Shown piece after piece: positions 8,739 through 16,576 of a stretch of DNA of 64,000 nt. The stretch spans positions 2,542,001 through 2,606,000 of the forward strand of contig CBDEVI010000002.1 of NCBI GenBank assembly GCA_965243625.1. Direction: 5' to 3'. Every line of letters starts with the position of its first letter. Positions within the stretch are counted from its first letter, which is position 1. The stretch comes from JAJECS01 sp965243625. Lineage in GTDB: Bacteria; Chloroflexota; UBA11872. The notes under the pieces are model-generated. The model was given only the letters and a program-made list of their open reading frames with translations. It did not search any database and was not told the origin of the DNA. The position numbers and the translations under genes are program-made.

Positions 8739-8821
8739 GTCATTCCGAGCCGCAGGCGAGGAATCTAAGGGGCCGGGCGAACGCACCGCGTCCTTAGAGT
8801 CCTCACTTCGTTCGAAATGAC
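8739..8821. repeat. Palindromic repeat family A copy
   Basis: A complete copy: GTCATTCCGAGC ... GAGGAATCTAAGG on the left, TCCTTAGAGTCCTCAC ... TCGAAATGACA on the right. It lies in the 320-bp gap between the lactonase gene and the marR promoter; the rest of that gap shows no gene. Confidence 0.85.
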
Positions 8822-8939
8822 ATGGGCGCCAAACCCTTTCCCGCGACGAGGAAGAGTCGAGCCCGGGCGGGTTGGAAGGCAGCGGGCGCCCACAAGGGAC
8901 GCCCCTACACCTGTTGAAGAAAGGCCAGCGAATTCGCCC

Positions 8940-8968
8940 TTGACAAAACCGTCCGGTCACCATACGAT
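8940..8968 (+). promoter_or_regulatory. Sigma70-type promoter of the marR-ABC operon
   Basis: A perfect -35 box TTGACA at 8940-8945 is followed after exactly 17 bp by TACGAT (4 of 6 to TATAAT) at 8963-8968. The marR ATG at 8977 lies only 8 bp beyond the -10 box, so transcription should start at or just before the ATG, giving a leaderless mRNA. No ribosome binding site is present in the gap. Confidence 0.65.
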
Positions 8969-8976
8969 CCACCATC

Positions 8977-9534
8977 ATGACGGTCCGTGAAATAGACGAA
9001 CGAGCCGTAGCAACGTCTGGAAGCGACGACGCCACCGCTGAGGCGCTCGTCCAGGCCGCGCGGCAGCTCCTGGTGCTCGGGCGGCGCACGGGGCGGATTG
9101 CGATGCGCTTTGCCGCCGCCCATGCGGATGAGCTGGACCTCACCATGCCGCAGTACCAGACGCTGCGCGCCTTGCGTCACCGCAGTTGCCGCATGAGCGA
9201 TCTCGGCGGCCGGCTGATGGTGAGCAAGCAATGGGCCTCGCAGAGCGTGGACTCGTTGGTTCGCGCGGGCCTGGCGACGCGGGCGGAGGACCCGGATGAC
9301 CGCCGCCACGCGGTGGTGAGCCCCACGCCTCACGGCCTCGAGGCGCTCGAAGCCCACGAGCAGGCCCTCGCCACGTTCCTGGCGGGGGCGCTGGACGGGA
9401 TGCCCGCCGAGGCGCTCGAGCGCCTTGATGAGGCGTTGATCGAGCTGAACGCGCACATGGCCCGGCGCCGCGACGAAGGCTATTTCCGCTCGCTGCGAGA
9501 GGCGGGCAAACGTGAATCCGGAGACAACACATGA
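8977..9534 (+). CDS. MarR-family transcriptional regulator
   Basis: A 185-residue winged-helix regulator. The MarR core is seen at about residues 25-155: the dimerisation helix, then MPQYQTLRALRH, the recognition part MSDLGGRLMVSKQWASQSVDSLVRAGL, and the wing with AEDPDDRRHAVVSPTPHGLEAL (the DxRxxxVxLTxxG pattern). It is the first gene of an operon; its stop overlaps the start of the next gene (ATGA), and the two following genes make an ABC exporter. It therefore probably represses the exporter and responds to a transported compound. The predicted transcript is leaderless. Confidence 0.93.
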   Translation: MTVREIDERAVATSGSDDATAEALVQAARQLLVLGRRTGRIAMRFAAAHADELDLTMPQYQTLRALRHRSCRMSDLGGRLMVSKQWASQSVDSLVRAGLATRAEDPDDRRHAVVSPTPHGLEALEAHEQALATFLAGALDGMPAEALERLDEALIELNAHMARRRDEGYFRSLREAGKRESGDNT

Positions 9535-11603
9535 CCGACGAATCCCGCTCGCCGGAACCCGCTCCCACCGAGGGGAGACGAGGCAGGCGCGGCTCGCGAC
9601 GCCCCGAGTCCCAGCCGGACCCCGCTGAGGGCAGAGGCGGGCGTCGCCGTGGCCCGGGTGGCAGGGGCCGCCGCGGCCGTGGCGGCGAAGACGGCCCGAC
9701 CGGCGACCGACGAGGACGCGGAGGTCAACGCGGCGGCGGTCCCATGGGACCGCCCGAGGGGCAACCACCCATGGGCGGACCCGGTGGGATGCGCTCGGAG
9801 CCGCGCATGGCGCTGGGGTCGAGCCAGCAGGTCTTGCGACGTCTGGCCGCCTATGCGCTGCCGCACTGGCGCCTGGCGGCGGCAACGCTCGTCGTCACCC
9901 TGCTGGCCACCGCGGCGGACCTGGCGATACCAAAGCTGCTGGAACGGGTGATCGACAGTGGGTTGAAGGACGGGTTGATCGCCGCCTTGATCGTGCTGGC
10001 GGCGCTGGTCGTGGCGCTGACGGCCGTGAAGGGCACGGCGCAGTTCGGGCGCCAGTTTGCGTCCGAGTGGCTGGGGCAGCGGGTCGTGTTCACCATGCGC
10101 AACCAGCTCTATCGACACGTGCAGAGCCTGTCGTTCGGCTATCACGACCGCGCGCGCACCGGCGAGTTGATGTCTCGGACGACGAGCGACGTCGAGCGGG
10201 TGCGCCGCTTCGTGTCCATGGGCGCGTTCCAGCTCGTGCAGATTCTGCTGCTGCTCGTGGGCGCCGCCGTGATGCTGCTTGTCACCGATTGGCAGCTGGC
10301 GCTCCTCTCATTGCTCACCGTGCCGGTGATGGCGGTGCTTGCGGTGCGGTTTGCCCACCGCATTCGCCCGCTGTTTCAGCTAGTGCAGGAGGCCTGGGCG
10401 GACCTGAACGCCACGGTGCAGGAGAACCTGGCCGGCGCACGCGTGGTGCGGGCCTTCGCGCAGGAGGGGATGCAGCGCGCGCGCTTCGAGCCGGTGAACA
10501 AGGAGGTCACCGACCGCAACGTCGAGGTCATGCGGTTGTTTGCCATGCGCATGCCGCTCTTCACGGTCGTGCTGGGGCTGGGGCAGGTGGCGGTTCTGTG
10601 GTACGGCGGCTGGAAGGTGATCGAGGGCGAGGCGACGATCGGCACGCTGGTGGCGTTCAACACCTACCTGCTCCTACTGATGATGCCGGTGCGCATGCTG
10701 GGCATGACCATCAACGGCTTTGCCCGCGCCGTGGCCTCCGGGACGCGCATATTCGAAGTATTGGACGAGCATTCCGAGGTCCAGGAAGCCGCGGACGCCG
10801 TGGCGCTGGACGAGGTGCGCGGCGAGCTGCGGTTCGACGCCGTGTCATTCGAATACGAGGGCCAGCAGGTGCTGGACGACCTGTCGTTCGGCGTGCGGCC
10901 CGGCGAGGCGCTCGGCATCGTCGGCGGCACCGGCTCGGGCAAGAGCACCATCATCAATCTGTTGCCGCGGTTCTACGACCCGTCGTCGGGCCACGTGCTG
11001 GTGGACGACGTGGACGTGCGGCAGGCGCGCCTCGCGTCGCTGCGGGGGCAGATCGGCATCGTGCATCAAGAGCCGTTCGTCTTTGCGACCAGCCTTCGAG
11101 AAAACATTGCCTACGGACGACCCGGGGCGACCGACGAGCAGGTCGAGGCCGCGGCCCGCGCGGCGCAGATCCACGACTTCATCTCGGGCCTGCCCCAGGG
11201 CTACGCGACATCCGTGGGCGAGCGCGGCGTCACGCTGTCGGGCGGACAGAAGCAACGGATCGCCATCGCCCGGGCGCTGCTGCTCGACCCGCGCATCCTG
11301 GTGCTCGACGAGTCGACCTCGAGCGTCGACACCTGGACGGAGCGGGCCATCCAGGAAGCCCTGGCGGAGGCGCAGCGCGGACGCACCACGCTCATCATCA
11401 GTCAACGCATTCGCAGCGTGCGCGACGCCGCCGAAATCATCGTGCTGGAGCAGGGGCGCATCGTGCAGCGTGGGCGACATGAGGAATTGATCGAGCAGGA
11501 AGGCCTCTACCGCGACATGTGGCTCACCCAAGAGGCCGAGGCCGAGGAGCTGCGCGACGCCCAGGCGGCGCCCGCCGCCCCGACGCAAGGAGGAGCGGGC
11601 TAA
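9531..11603 (+). CDS. ABC exporter half-transporter A (degenerate H-loop) with RG-rich N-terminus
   Basis: A 690-residue fused membrane/ATPase subunit of a multidrug-type ABC exporter. Residues 1-95 are a low-complexity Arg/Gly/Pro stretch with many RGG/GRG units, unusual for the family. A six-helix membrane domain follows, then the ATPase domain with Walker A GGTGSGKST, signature LSGGQ (569-573) and Walker B Glu594 in LDES. The switch His is replaced by Gln625 (ISQR). Its partner, which starts at its stop codon (TAATG), has a weak signature but a normal His, so the dimer should have one degenerate and one good ATP site, as in TM287/288-type exporters. Confidence 0.92.
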   Translation: MTDESRSPEPAPTEGRRGRRGSRRPESQPDPAEGRGGRRRGPGGRGRRGRGGEDGPTGDRRGRGGQRGGGPMGPPEGQPPMGGPGGMRSEPRMALGSSQQVLRRLAAYALPHWRLAAATLVVTLLATAADLAIPKLLERVIDSGLKDGLIAALIVLAALVVALTAVKGTAQFGRQFASEWLGQRVVFTMRNQLYRHVQSLSFGYHDRARTGELMSRTTSDVERVRRFVSMGAFQLVQILLLLVGAAVMLLVTDWQLALLSLLTVPVMAVLAVRFAHRIRPLFQLVQEAWADLNATVQENLAGARVVRAFAQEGMQRARFEPVNKEVTDRNVEVMRLFAMRMPLFTVVLGLGQVAVLWYGGWKVIEGEATIGTLVAFNTYLLLLMMPVRMLGMTINGFARAVASGTRIFEVLDEHSEVQEAADAVALDEVRGELRFDAVSFEYEGQQVLDDLSFGVRPGEALGIVGGTGSGKSTIINLLPRFYDPSSGHVLVDDVDVRQARLASLRGQIGIVHQEPFVFATSLRENIAYGRPGATDEQVEAAARAAQIHDFISGLPQGYATSVGERGVTLSGGQKQRIAIARALLLDPRILVLDESTSSVDTWTERAIQEALAEAQRGRTTLIISQRIRSVRDAAEIIVLEQGRIVQRGRHEELIEQEGLYRDMWLTQEAEAEELRDAQAAPAAPTQGGAG

Positions 11604-13474
11604 TGGGTATGCAGGGTCGCATGATGCTGGGGGGCATGGGCGACGACACCAAGGCCTATGACCACCGGATCGCGCGACGACTGCTGGCCTACCTGCTGCC
11701 GCACCGGCGACGGCTGGCGGTGGTGTTCGTGCTCGTGGTGCTGGCGGCGGGGGCGGCCAACGCCGGCCCGCTGCTGCTGAAGATCGGCATCGACGACGGC
11801 ATTTGTGGCGGCGTGCAGGCGTGCGACGACCCTGGCCTGGGCAACGGCGGCCTGCTGGCGATCGTCGGGATGGTCTACATCGGATCGCTGGGCCTGATGT
11901 GGGCGCTCAACTACTTCCAGGTGCTGCTCACGGCGGCCATCGGCCAGGCGAGCCTGCGGCAGCTGCGCAACGACATGTTCGCCAAGCTGCAGCGGCTGTC
12001 GCTCTCCTATTTCAGCCGGCACCCGCTGGGCGCGGTGATGTCCCGCATCACCAACGACGTGGACGTGATCAGCGAGTTCGTGACGCTCGGCGTGACCTCG
12101 CTGGTCGGCGACGTGGTCATGCTGGTCATCATCGTCGGAATGATGTTCGGGCTGGATTGGCGGCTGGCGCTGGTCTCCCTGGCGGTCATGCCGCTGATGT
12201 GGCTGGCAAGCCGGGTGTTCAGCAAATGGGCGCGGAACGCGTTTCGGCAGGTGCGCTCGACCGTGGGCGATGTCTACGGCAACTTGCAGGAGAGCATCGA
12301 CGGCGTGCGCACGGCGCAGTCGTTCGTGCGCGAGGACCGCAACGCCGCCGCCTTCGAGCGGACCAACCGGCAGAACGTGGACGCCAGCGTCCGCGCGGGA
12401 GCCATCGTCTCGGCGTTCATTCCGGTGGTGGACACGATCTCGGCGCTGGCGACGGCGCTGGTGATCGTGGTAGGCGGCATGTTCGTGATCAATGGCGAGA
12501 TGGGCGTCGGCACGCTGGTGGCCTTCATCGCGCTGATCGCGCGCTTCTTCACACCCATCCAGCAGCTCACGCGGTTCTACAACCAGCTCCAGTCGACCAT
12601 GGCGGCGGGCGAGAAGATCTTCGAGCTGATCGACGAGCCGCTGGACGTCGAGGACCGCTCGGACGCGCGGGCGCTGCCGCAGATCCAGGGCCGGGTCGAG
12701 TTCGACAACGTGACCTTCGGCTACAACGGCACGAATGTGCTGCACGACATCTCGTTCGACGTCGAGCCCGGGCAGCGCGTGGCCCTGGTGGGGCCGACCG
12801 GCGCCGGCAAGACCACGACGGTGAACCTGCTCGCCCGCTTCTACGAGGCGGGCCGCGGCGAGATCCGCATCGACGGCATACGGCTGGACACCGTGACCCA
12901 GGACTCCCTGCGTGGCCAGATGGGCATCGTGCCGCAGGACAGCTACCTGTTCTCGGGCACGATCCGCGAGAACATCGCCTTCGCGCGGCCCTACGCCACC
13001 GACGAGCAGGTCGTCGAGGCGGCGGAGGCCGTGGGAGCGCATGACTTCATTCAGCGGCTGCCGGAGGGCTACGCCACGGACGTGCGCGAGCGCGGAGCCC
13101 GGCTCTCGGTGGGCCAGCGGCAGCTCATCTGCTTCGCCCGGGCGCTGCTGGCGGACCCGCGCCTGCTAATCCTGGACGAGGCCACCTCGAGCGTGGACGC
13201 GCACACCGAGCAGATCATCCAACGCGGCCTCGACCGGCTGATGGCGGGGCGCACGTCGTTCGTCATCGCCCACCGGCTGGCCACGGTGCGGGGCGCGGAC
13301 CTGATCCTGGTGTTCCAGGACGGCCAGATCGTGGAGCGCGGCGGACACGACGAGCTGCTGGAAGCCGGCGGGCTCTACTACCAGCTCTACACCACCGGCT
13401 TCCCCGGCGACGAGACACCGGAGCAAACGACGGCCACCGAGGCCATGGTCCTCAACCGCCGGATGTGGATGTAG
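11603..13474 (+). CDS. ABC exporter half-transporter B (degenerate signature)
   Basis: A 623-residue ABC exporter half: six membrane segments in the first 320 residues, then an ATPase domain with Walker A GPTGAGKTT, signature LSVGQ (501-505, instead of LSGGQ), catalytic Glu526 in LDEA and switch His557 in IAHR. The frame is open further upstream, but the ATG at 11603 overlaps the previous stop and has AAGGAGGA at 11586-11593, so this start is clear. It should pair with the preceding protein; its own Walker motifs and the partner's LSGGQ form the complete ATP site. Multidrug or lipid export is likely. Confidence 0.93.
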   Translation: MGMQGRMMLGGMGDDTKAYDHRIARRLLAYLLPHRRRLAVVFVLVVLAAGAANAGPLLLKIGIDDGICGGVQACDDPGLGNGGLLAIVGMVYIGSLGLMWALNYFQVLLTAAIGQASLRQLRNDMFAKLQRLSLSYFSRHPLGAVMSRITNDVDVISEFVTLGVTSLVGDVVMLVIIVGMMFGLDWRLALVSLAVMPLMWLASRVFSKWARNAFRQVRSTVGDVYGNLQESIDGVRTAQSFVREDRNAAAFERTNRQNVDASVRAGAIVSAFIPVVDTISALATALVIVVGGMFVINGEMGVGTLVAFIALIARFFTPIQQLTRFYNQLQSTMAAGEKIFELIDEPLDVEDRSDARALPQIQGRVEFDNVTFGYNGTNVLHDISFDVEPGQRVALVGPTGAGKTTTVNLLARFYEAGRGEIRIDGIRLDTVTQDSLRGQMGIVPQDSYLFSGTIRENIAFARPYATDEQVVEAAEAVGAHDFIQRLPEGYATDVRERGARLSVGQRQLICFARALLADPRLLILDEATSSVDAHTEQIIQRGLDRLMAGRTSFVIAHRLATVRGADLILVFQDGQIVERGGHDELLEAGGLYYQLYTTGFPGDETPEQTTATEAMVLNRRMWM

Positions 13475-14028
13475 CGAGCGCAGTGCGTCTGCGCGCGGCT
13501 ACGGTGGCGGACGCCGCGGCAATGGCCGAAGCCCACGTGTGCGCCTGGCAGACCGCGTTTCGCGGAATCGTCCCGGACGAACGGCTGGACGCGATGCGCG
13601 TCGAGCGGAGCGCCGACCGCTTTCGCGGGTATCTGTCGCCGCCGGACTCTGCCGACCAGCGATTCATCCTTGCGGTCTCGGGTGACACGGCGCTCGGATT
13701 CGTGGGCTTCGGGACCACGCGCGACGAGGACGTGGACCCCGCCCGCGTGGCCGAGGTGCACGGGCTCTACGTGCACCCCGCGCACTGGCGGCGGGGCGTG
13801 GGCCGGCGGTTGCTGCACGCCGCCACCGAGGCCCTGGCCGCCGACGGCTTCGAAAGCGGGACGCTCTGGACGCTGGCGGCCTGCCACCCAACGCGGGCGT
13901 TCTACGAGGCGCAGGGATGGTCGACCGACGGGGTCGTCACGCCGTGGGAAGACTGGGACGGCCTGCCGCTCGTGCGCTATCGCATTGATCTGCCGCAAGC
14001 CGATCCGGGGCAGGGCACGGCTCCTTAA
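13465..14028 (+). CDS. GNAT-family N-acetyltransferase
   Basis: A 187-residue GNAT acetyltransferase. The acetyl-CoA motif A is seen as VHGLYVHPAHWRRGVGRRLLHAA (R/Q-x-x-G-x-G/A pattern), with TRAFYEAQGWSTDG as motif B near the end. The GTG start at 13465 overlaps the last codons of the exporter gene by 10 bp; a second GTG at 13483 is possible. As the last gene of the marR-ABC operon it may acetylate the exported compound, which would be a drug-resistance-like arrangement, but the substrate cannot be told. Confidence 0.88.
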   Translation: MDVASAVRLRAATVADAAAMAEAHVCAWQTAFRGIVPDERLDAMRVERSADRFRGYLSPPDSADQRFILAVSGDTALGFVGFGTTRDEDVDPARVAEVHGLYVHPAHWRRGVGRRLLHAATEALAADGFESGTLWTLAACHPTRAFYEAQGWSTDGVVTPWEDWDGLPLVRYRIDLPQADPGQGTAP

Positions 14029-14071
14029 GGGAGGGGCTAACGACCCGCAGCGATAGCGGCTCGTGACCCCT

Positions 14072-14239
14072 CCGTCATTCCCGCGGAGGCGGGAATCCAC
14101 CCTTAACTGAACCTCGGAGCCGGCGGGGCTCCTACGACCATCCGTCGCCCGACCAGATTTTGCATGGGTTTCCGAAGGCCGGAATCCAGCGACGTCAGCC
14201 TGTTAGCCCATGCGCAGGGGCGACGCACGCGTCGCCCCT
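14072..14239. repeat. Palindromic repeats of families B and D
   Basis: The gap between convergent genes holds a family B hairpin at 14072-14100 (ATTCCCGCGG ... GGCGGGAAT) and a family D palindrome at 14216-14239 (AGGGGCGACGC / GCGTCGCCCCT). The family D unit recurs at 21455-21478. They may act as a bidirectional terminator here. Confidence 0.7.
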
Positions 14240-14280
14240 ACCACTTTGTTCAAAGGTCCCCTGCTAGGGAGAAGCGGCCG

Positions 14281-14742
14281 CTATTCCGCCGCCACCGGCG
14301 AGCGGAGGTCGAGCTCGACCGTGATGCCGTCGGGATCGCGCAGGTAGAGCGTCCCGGTGCCTTCGAACTCGCCGGCCGTCTGCCACACCGGCGCCTCGCG
14401 GTGGAACGACGCCCCCAGCTCCTTCAGCCGCTCGACGGCCGCGTCCCAGTCGTCCACTGACAGGCACAGGTGCGCGTTGCCGGCGTTGTAGGTCTCGAGA
14501 TCGACGCGGCCCGGCGGCGGCTCGAAATAGCGCAGCAGCTCCAGCTCGACCTCGGTGCCCGGCAGCCGGAACAGCGCAATCTCCAGGCTGCAGTCGGGGT
14601 AGCCGATGATGTCGCTGATGTAGGGCTCGTCGTAGCGGCGGCGGAAGTGGGGGCCCTCGCCGAGCAGGGCGCTATAGAACGCGACGGACCGGTCAAGGTC
14701 CGCCACGGTGAATCCCACGTGAACGACCTTGGTCACACCCAT
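14281..14742 (-). CDS. VOC (glyoxalase/bleomycin resistance)-family protein
   Basis: A 153-residue VOC-fold protein with two beta-alpha-beta-beta-beta halves. The first half begins VVHVGFTVADLDRSVAFY, the second contains NAHLCLSVDDWDAAVERL and ends in TLYLRDPDGITVELDL. Metal ligands are suggested by His8 or so in the first strand, Glu in EVELELL, His in AHLCL and Glu in VELDL. Members are dioxygenases, lyases or isomerases. A strong AAGGAGG overlaps the stop region of the upstream GH-like gene, so the two are probably one transcript. Substrate is unknown. Confidence 0.9.
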   Translation of the reverse strand: MGVTKVVHVGFTVADLDRSVAFYSALLGEGPHFRRRYDEPYISDIIGYPDCSLEIALFRLPGTEVELELLRYFEPPPGRVDLETYNAGNAHLCLSVDDWDAAVERLKELGASFHREAPVWQTAGEFEGTGTLYLRDPDGITVELDLRSPVAAE

Positions 14743-14755
14743 GCGAGCTGCCTCC

Positions 14756-16408
14756 TTAGTTTCGGTAGCGCACGTGCGCTTCGAGCTTCTCGATCTGGAC
14801 GGGCTGGGGACTCGGCGTGCCGCGGGCCAGCCGCACGCCCACGAGGTTTTCCCCCACCGCGAACTGCTGCGGCTGGGCCGGATACACCAGCCAGCCGTCC
14901 TCGATGCTGGGCGGTCCGAGCCGCAGGTTGTTGAGCCGGACCTCGACGCGATTGGCGATGGCGCGCGCCGGGGGCTCGTTCATCAGGCTGCGGTCGGGAT
15001 GGCCGATCTGGGCGATTTCCACTGGGTCCAGCCGTTCGTCGTCAGCGAGCGCGTTGGCGGCCGGATCCGAAAGCAGCAGGCGCACGTCCACGTTGGCCAC
15101 GTGCTCGGCCTCGCGCCCCAGGTCGTCCGCCACGTACAGCGTCAGCAGGGTGTCGGCGGCGCCGTCCCAGGCCAGCGGGGCGGGCAGCGGCGCGAACATG
15201 TTGGAGTTGAAATACATGTTGCGCGGCGTGTACCAGCCTTCCGGGTTGGGGATGACGATGGGGCCGTGGCCGCCGCCGCGCCGCTGCACCACGAAGGTCT
15301 TGTCCTTGCGGCGAAAGCCGTCCGGCTCGGCCAGCTCCACGTAGGCCCGATACTGGGCCTCCGCCGCGGGCCAGTTCAGCGCCTTCAGGCCGATGCTTTC
15401 GGCCGACTCCAGCGAGCTGTGCTCCCAGTTGAATGTCTGCACGCCGTCCGCGCCCTGGTGGAACCAGTTGGCGAACACGCCGCGAAACACCTCGATCGGC
15501 GGCCACATGTAGCCGTCGGACGAGTGGTGGTCGTCGATGGCCGGGTAGAGCTTGATCGGCGTGCCCGCCGTGATGCGGCGAAACGCGGCGATATCCACGT
15601 CGAACGAGCGGCAGCCGATGACCATCAGGTCCACGAGCAGCTCGCGCGCCCAGGTCTCGATGTCGATACCGTCGAAGTGGCACCCCATCAGGTTCTCGGG
15701 CACGCGCACGGCCAGCAGCAGCGGGCGGCCCCGAGCCTCGGCGACGTCCAGCATCATGCGGCGCACCTTGCGCATGAACGTCGTCAGCCGGTCCCGCAAC
15801 TCCCACTGCCGCCCCCACGGCAGCACCAGAGGAATGCGGGCAAAGTCGAGCGTGATGCCGTCGTAGTCGTAGTCCTCGGCAAGCTCGCGCAGGATGCCGA
15901 GCTTGTAGTCGTGGACCTCGTCCAGGGCGAAGTTCCAATAGCCGTTGGCGTTCCAGGTGGTCATGAGCAGCTCCGGGTGCTGCTCCTTCATGGGGATCGG
16001 GCTCACCGGGCCGAGATCGTTGTCCGAGCCGTTGATGCGGTAGAGGTGGAAGTTCTCCAGGCCGCGCTGCCGCGACGCCTCCAGGAAGATCTGCAAGATG
16101 TTGACGCCGTCGTCCGCCCACTGGCGGAACCCGGGCGCGTCGATCAGGACCTGGGTGCGGCTGGGAAACGGCGCCTGGTGCCCCTCGTTCCAGTCCCACC
16201 ACATGCTGTCCAGGCGCACGGCGGGATCGTCGGCCCACTCGAACTTGAACGCGAGCAGGTCGTCGATGTCCTTGATCGGAAAGTTGGCGCCGTCGCCCAT
16301 GATCACGTCGAAATGAACGACGATCCGCCGCCGCCGCTCGATGGCGGCCAGGTGAGCGTCCGACAGTTCGACCCGCGCATCGCCCGGCGAGGTAAACGGC
16401 TCAGCCAT
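14756..16408 (-). CDS. Uncharacterised glycoside hydrolase-like TIM-barrel protein
   Basis: A 550-residue protein with the look of a GHL10/family-10-like hydrolase. Strand-end motifs fit a barrel: RIVVHFDVIMGD near the N-terminus, DYDGITLDFARIP in the middle, MGCHFDGIDIETWAREL, then IKLYPAIDD and GVQTFNWEHSS. The carboxylates in TLDFAR and FNWEHS are candidate catalytic residues. A C-terminal beta-rich domain (about 380-550) looks like a carbohydrate-binding or accessory module. There is no signal peptide, so it is cytoplasmic. I start at the ATG at 16406-16408, preceded by GGGAGGG. The VOC gene follows within 13 bp. No precise function is claimed. Confidence 0.75.
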   Translation of the reverse strand: MAEPFTSPGDARVELSDAHLAAIERRRRIVVHFDVIMGDGANFPIKDIDDLLAFKFEWADDPAVRLDSMWWDWNEGHQAPFPSRTQVLIDAPGFRQWADDGVNILQIFLEASRQRGLENFHLYRINGSDNDLGPVSPIPMKEQHPELLMTTWNANGYWNFALDEVHDYKLGILRELAEDYDYDGITLDFARIPLVLPWGRQWELRDRLTTFMRKVRRMMLDVAEARGRPLLLAVRVPENLMGCHFDGIDIETWARELLVDLMVIGCRSFDVDIAAFRRITAGTPIKLYPAIDDHHSSDGYMWPPIEVFRGVFANWFHQGADGVQTFNWEHSSLESAESIGLKALNWPAAEAQYRAYVELAEPDGFRRKDKTFVVQRRGGGHGPIVIPNPEGWYTPRNMYFNSNMFAPLPAPLAWDGAADTLLTLYVADDLGREAEHVANVDVRLLLSDPAANALADDERLDPVEIAQIGHPDRSLMNEPPARAIANRVEVRLNNLRLGPPSIEDGWLVYPAQPQQFAVGENLVGVRLARGTPSPQPVQIEKLEAHVRYRN

Positions 16409-16576
16409 GCGGCCCTCCCGCGCGTCGCGAAGCCCCCTCACGGTGCGCCGCCAGCGTCCCGGAGTCAACCGCCTGCGAATGGCCGCGGGCGCAAATGGAG
16501 GCGTGAGATTGTTCGTCGTGCGCGAAACGACCGTCCGGGTGCATGCAGGTCTGCGGCGGCGGCCGCTGACTCAAGA

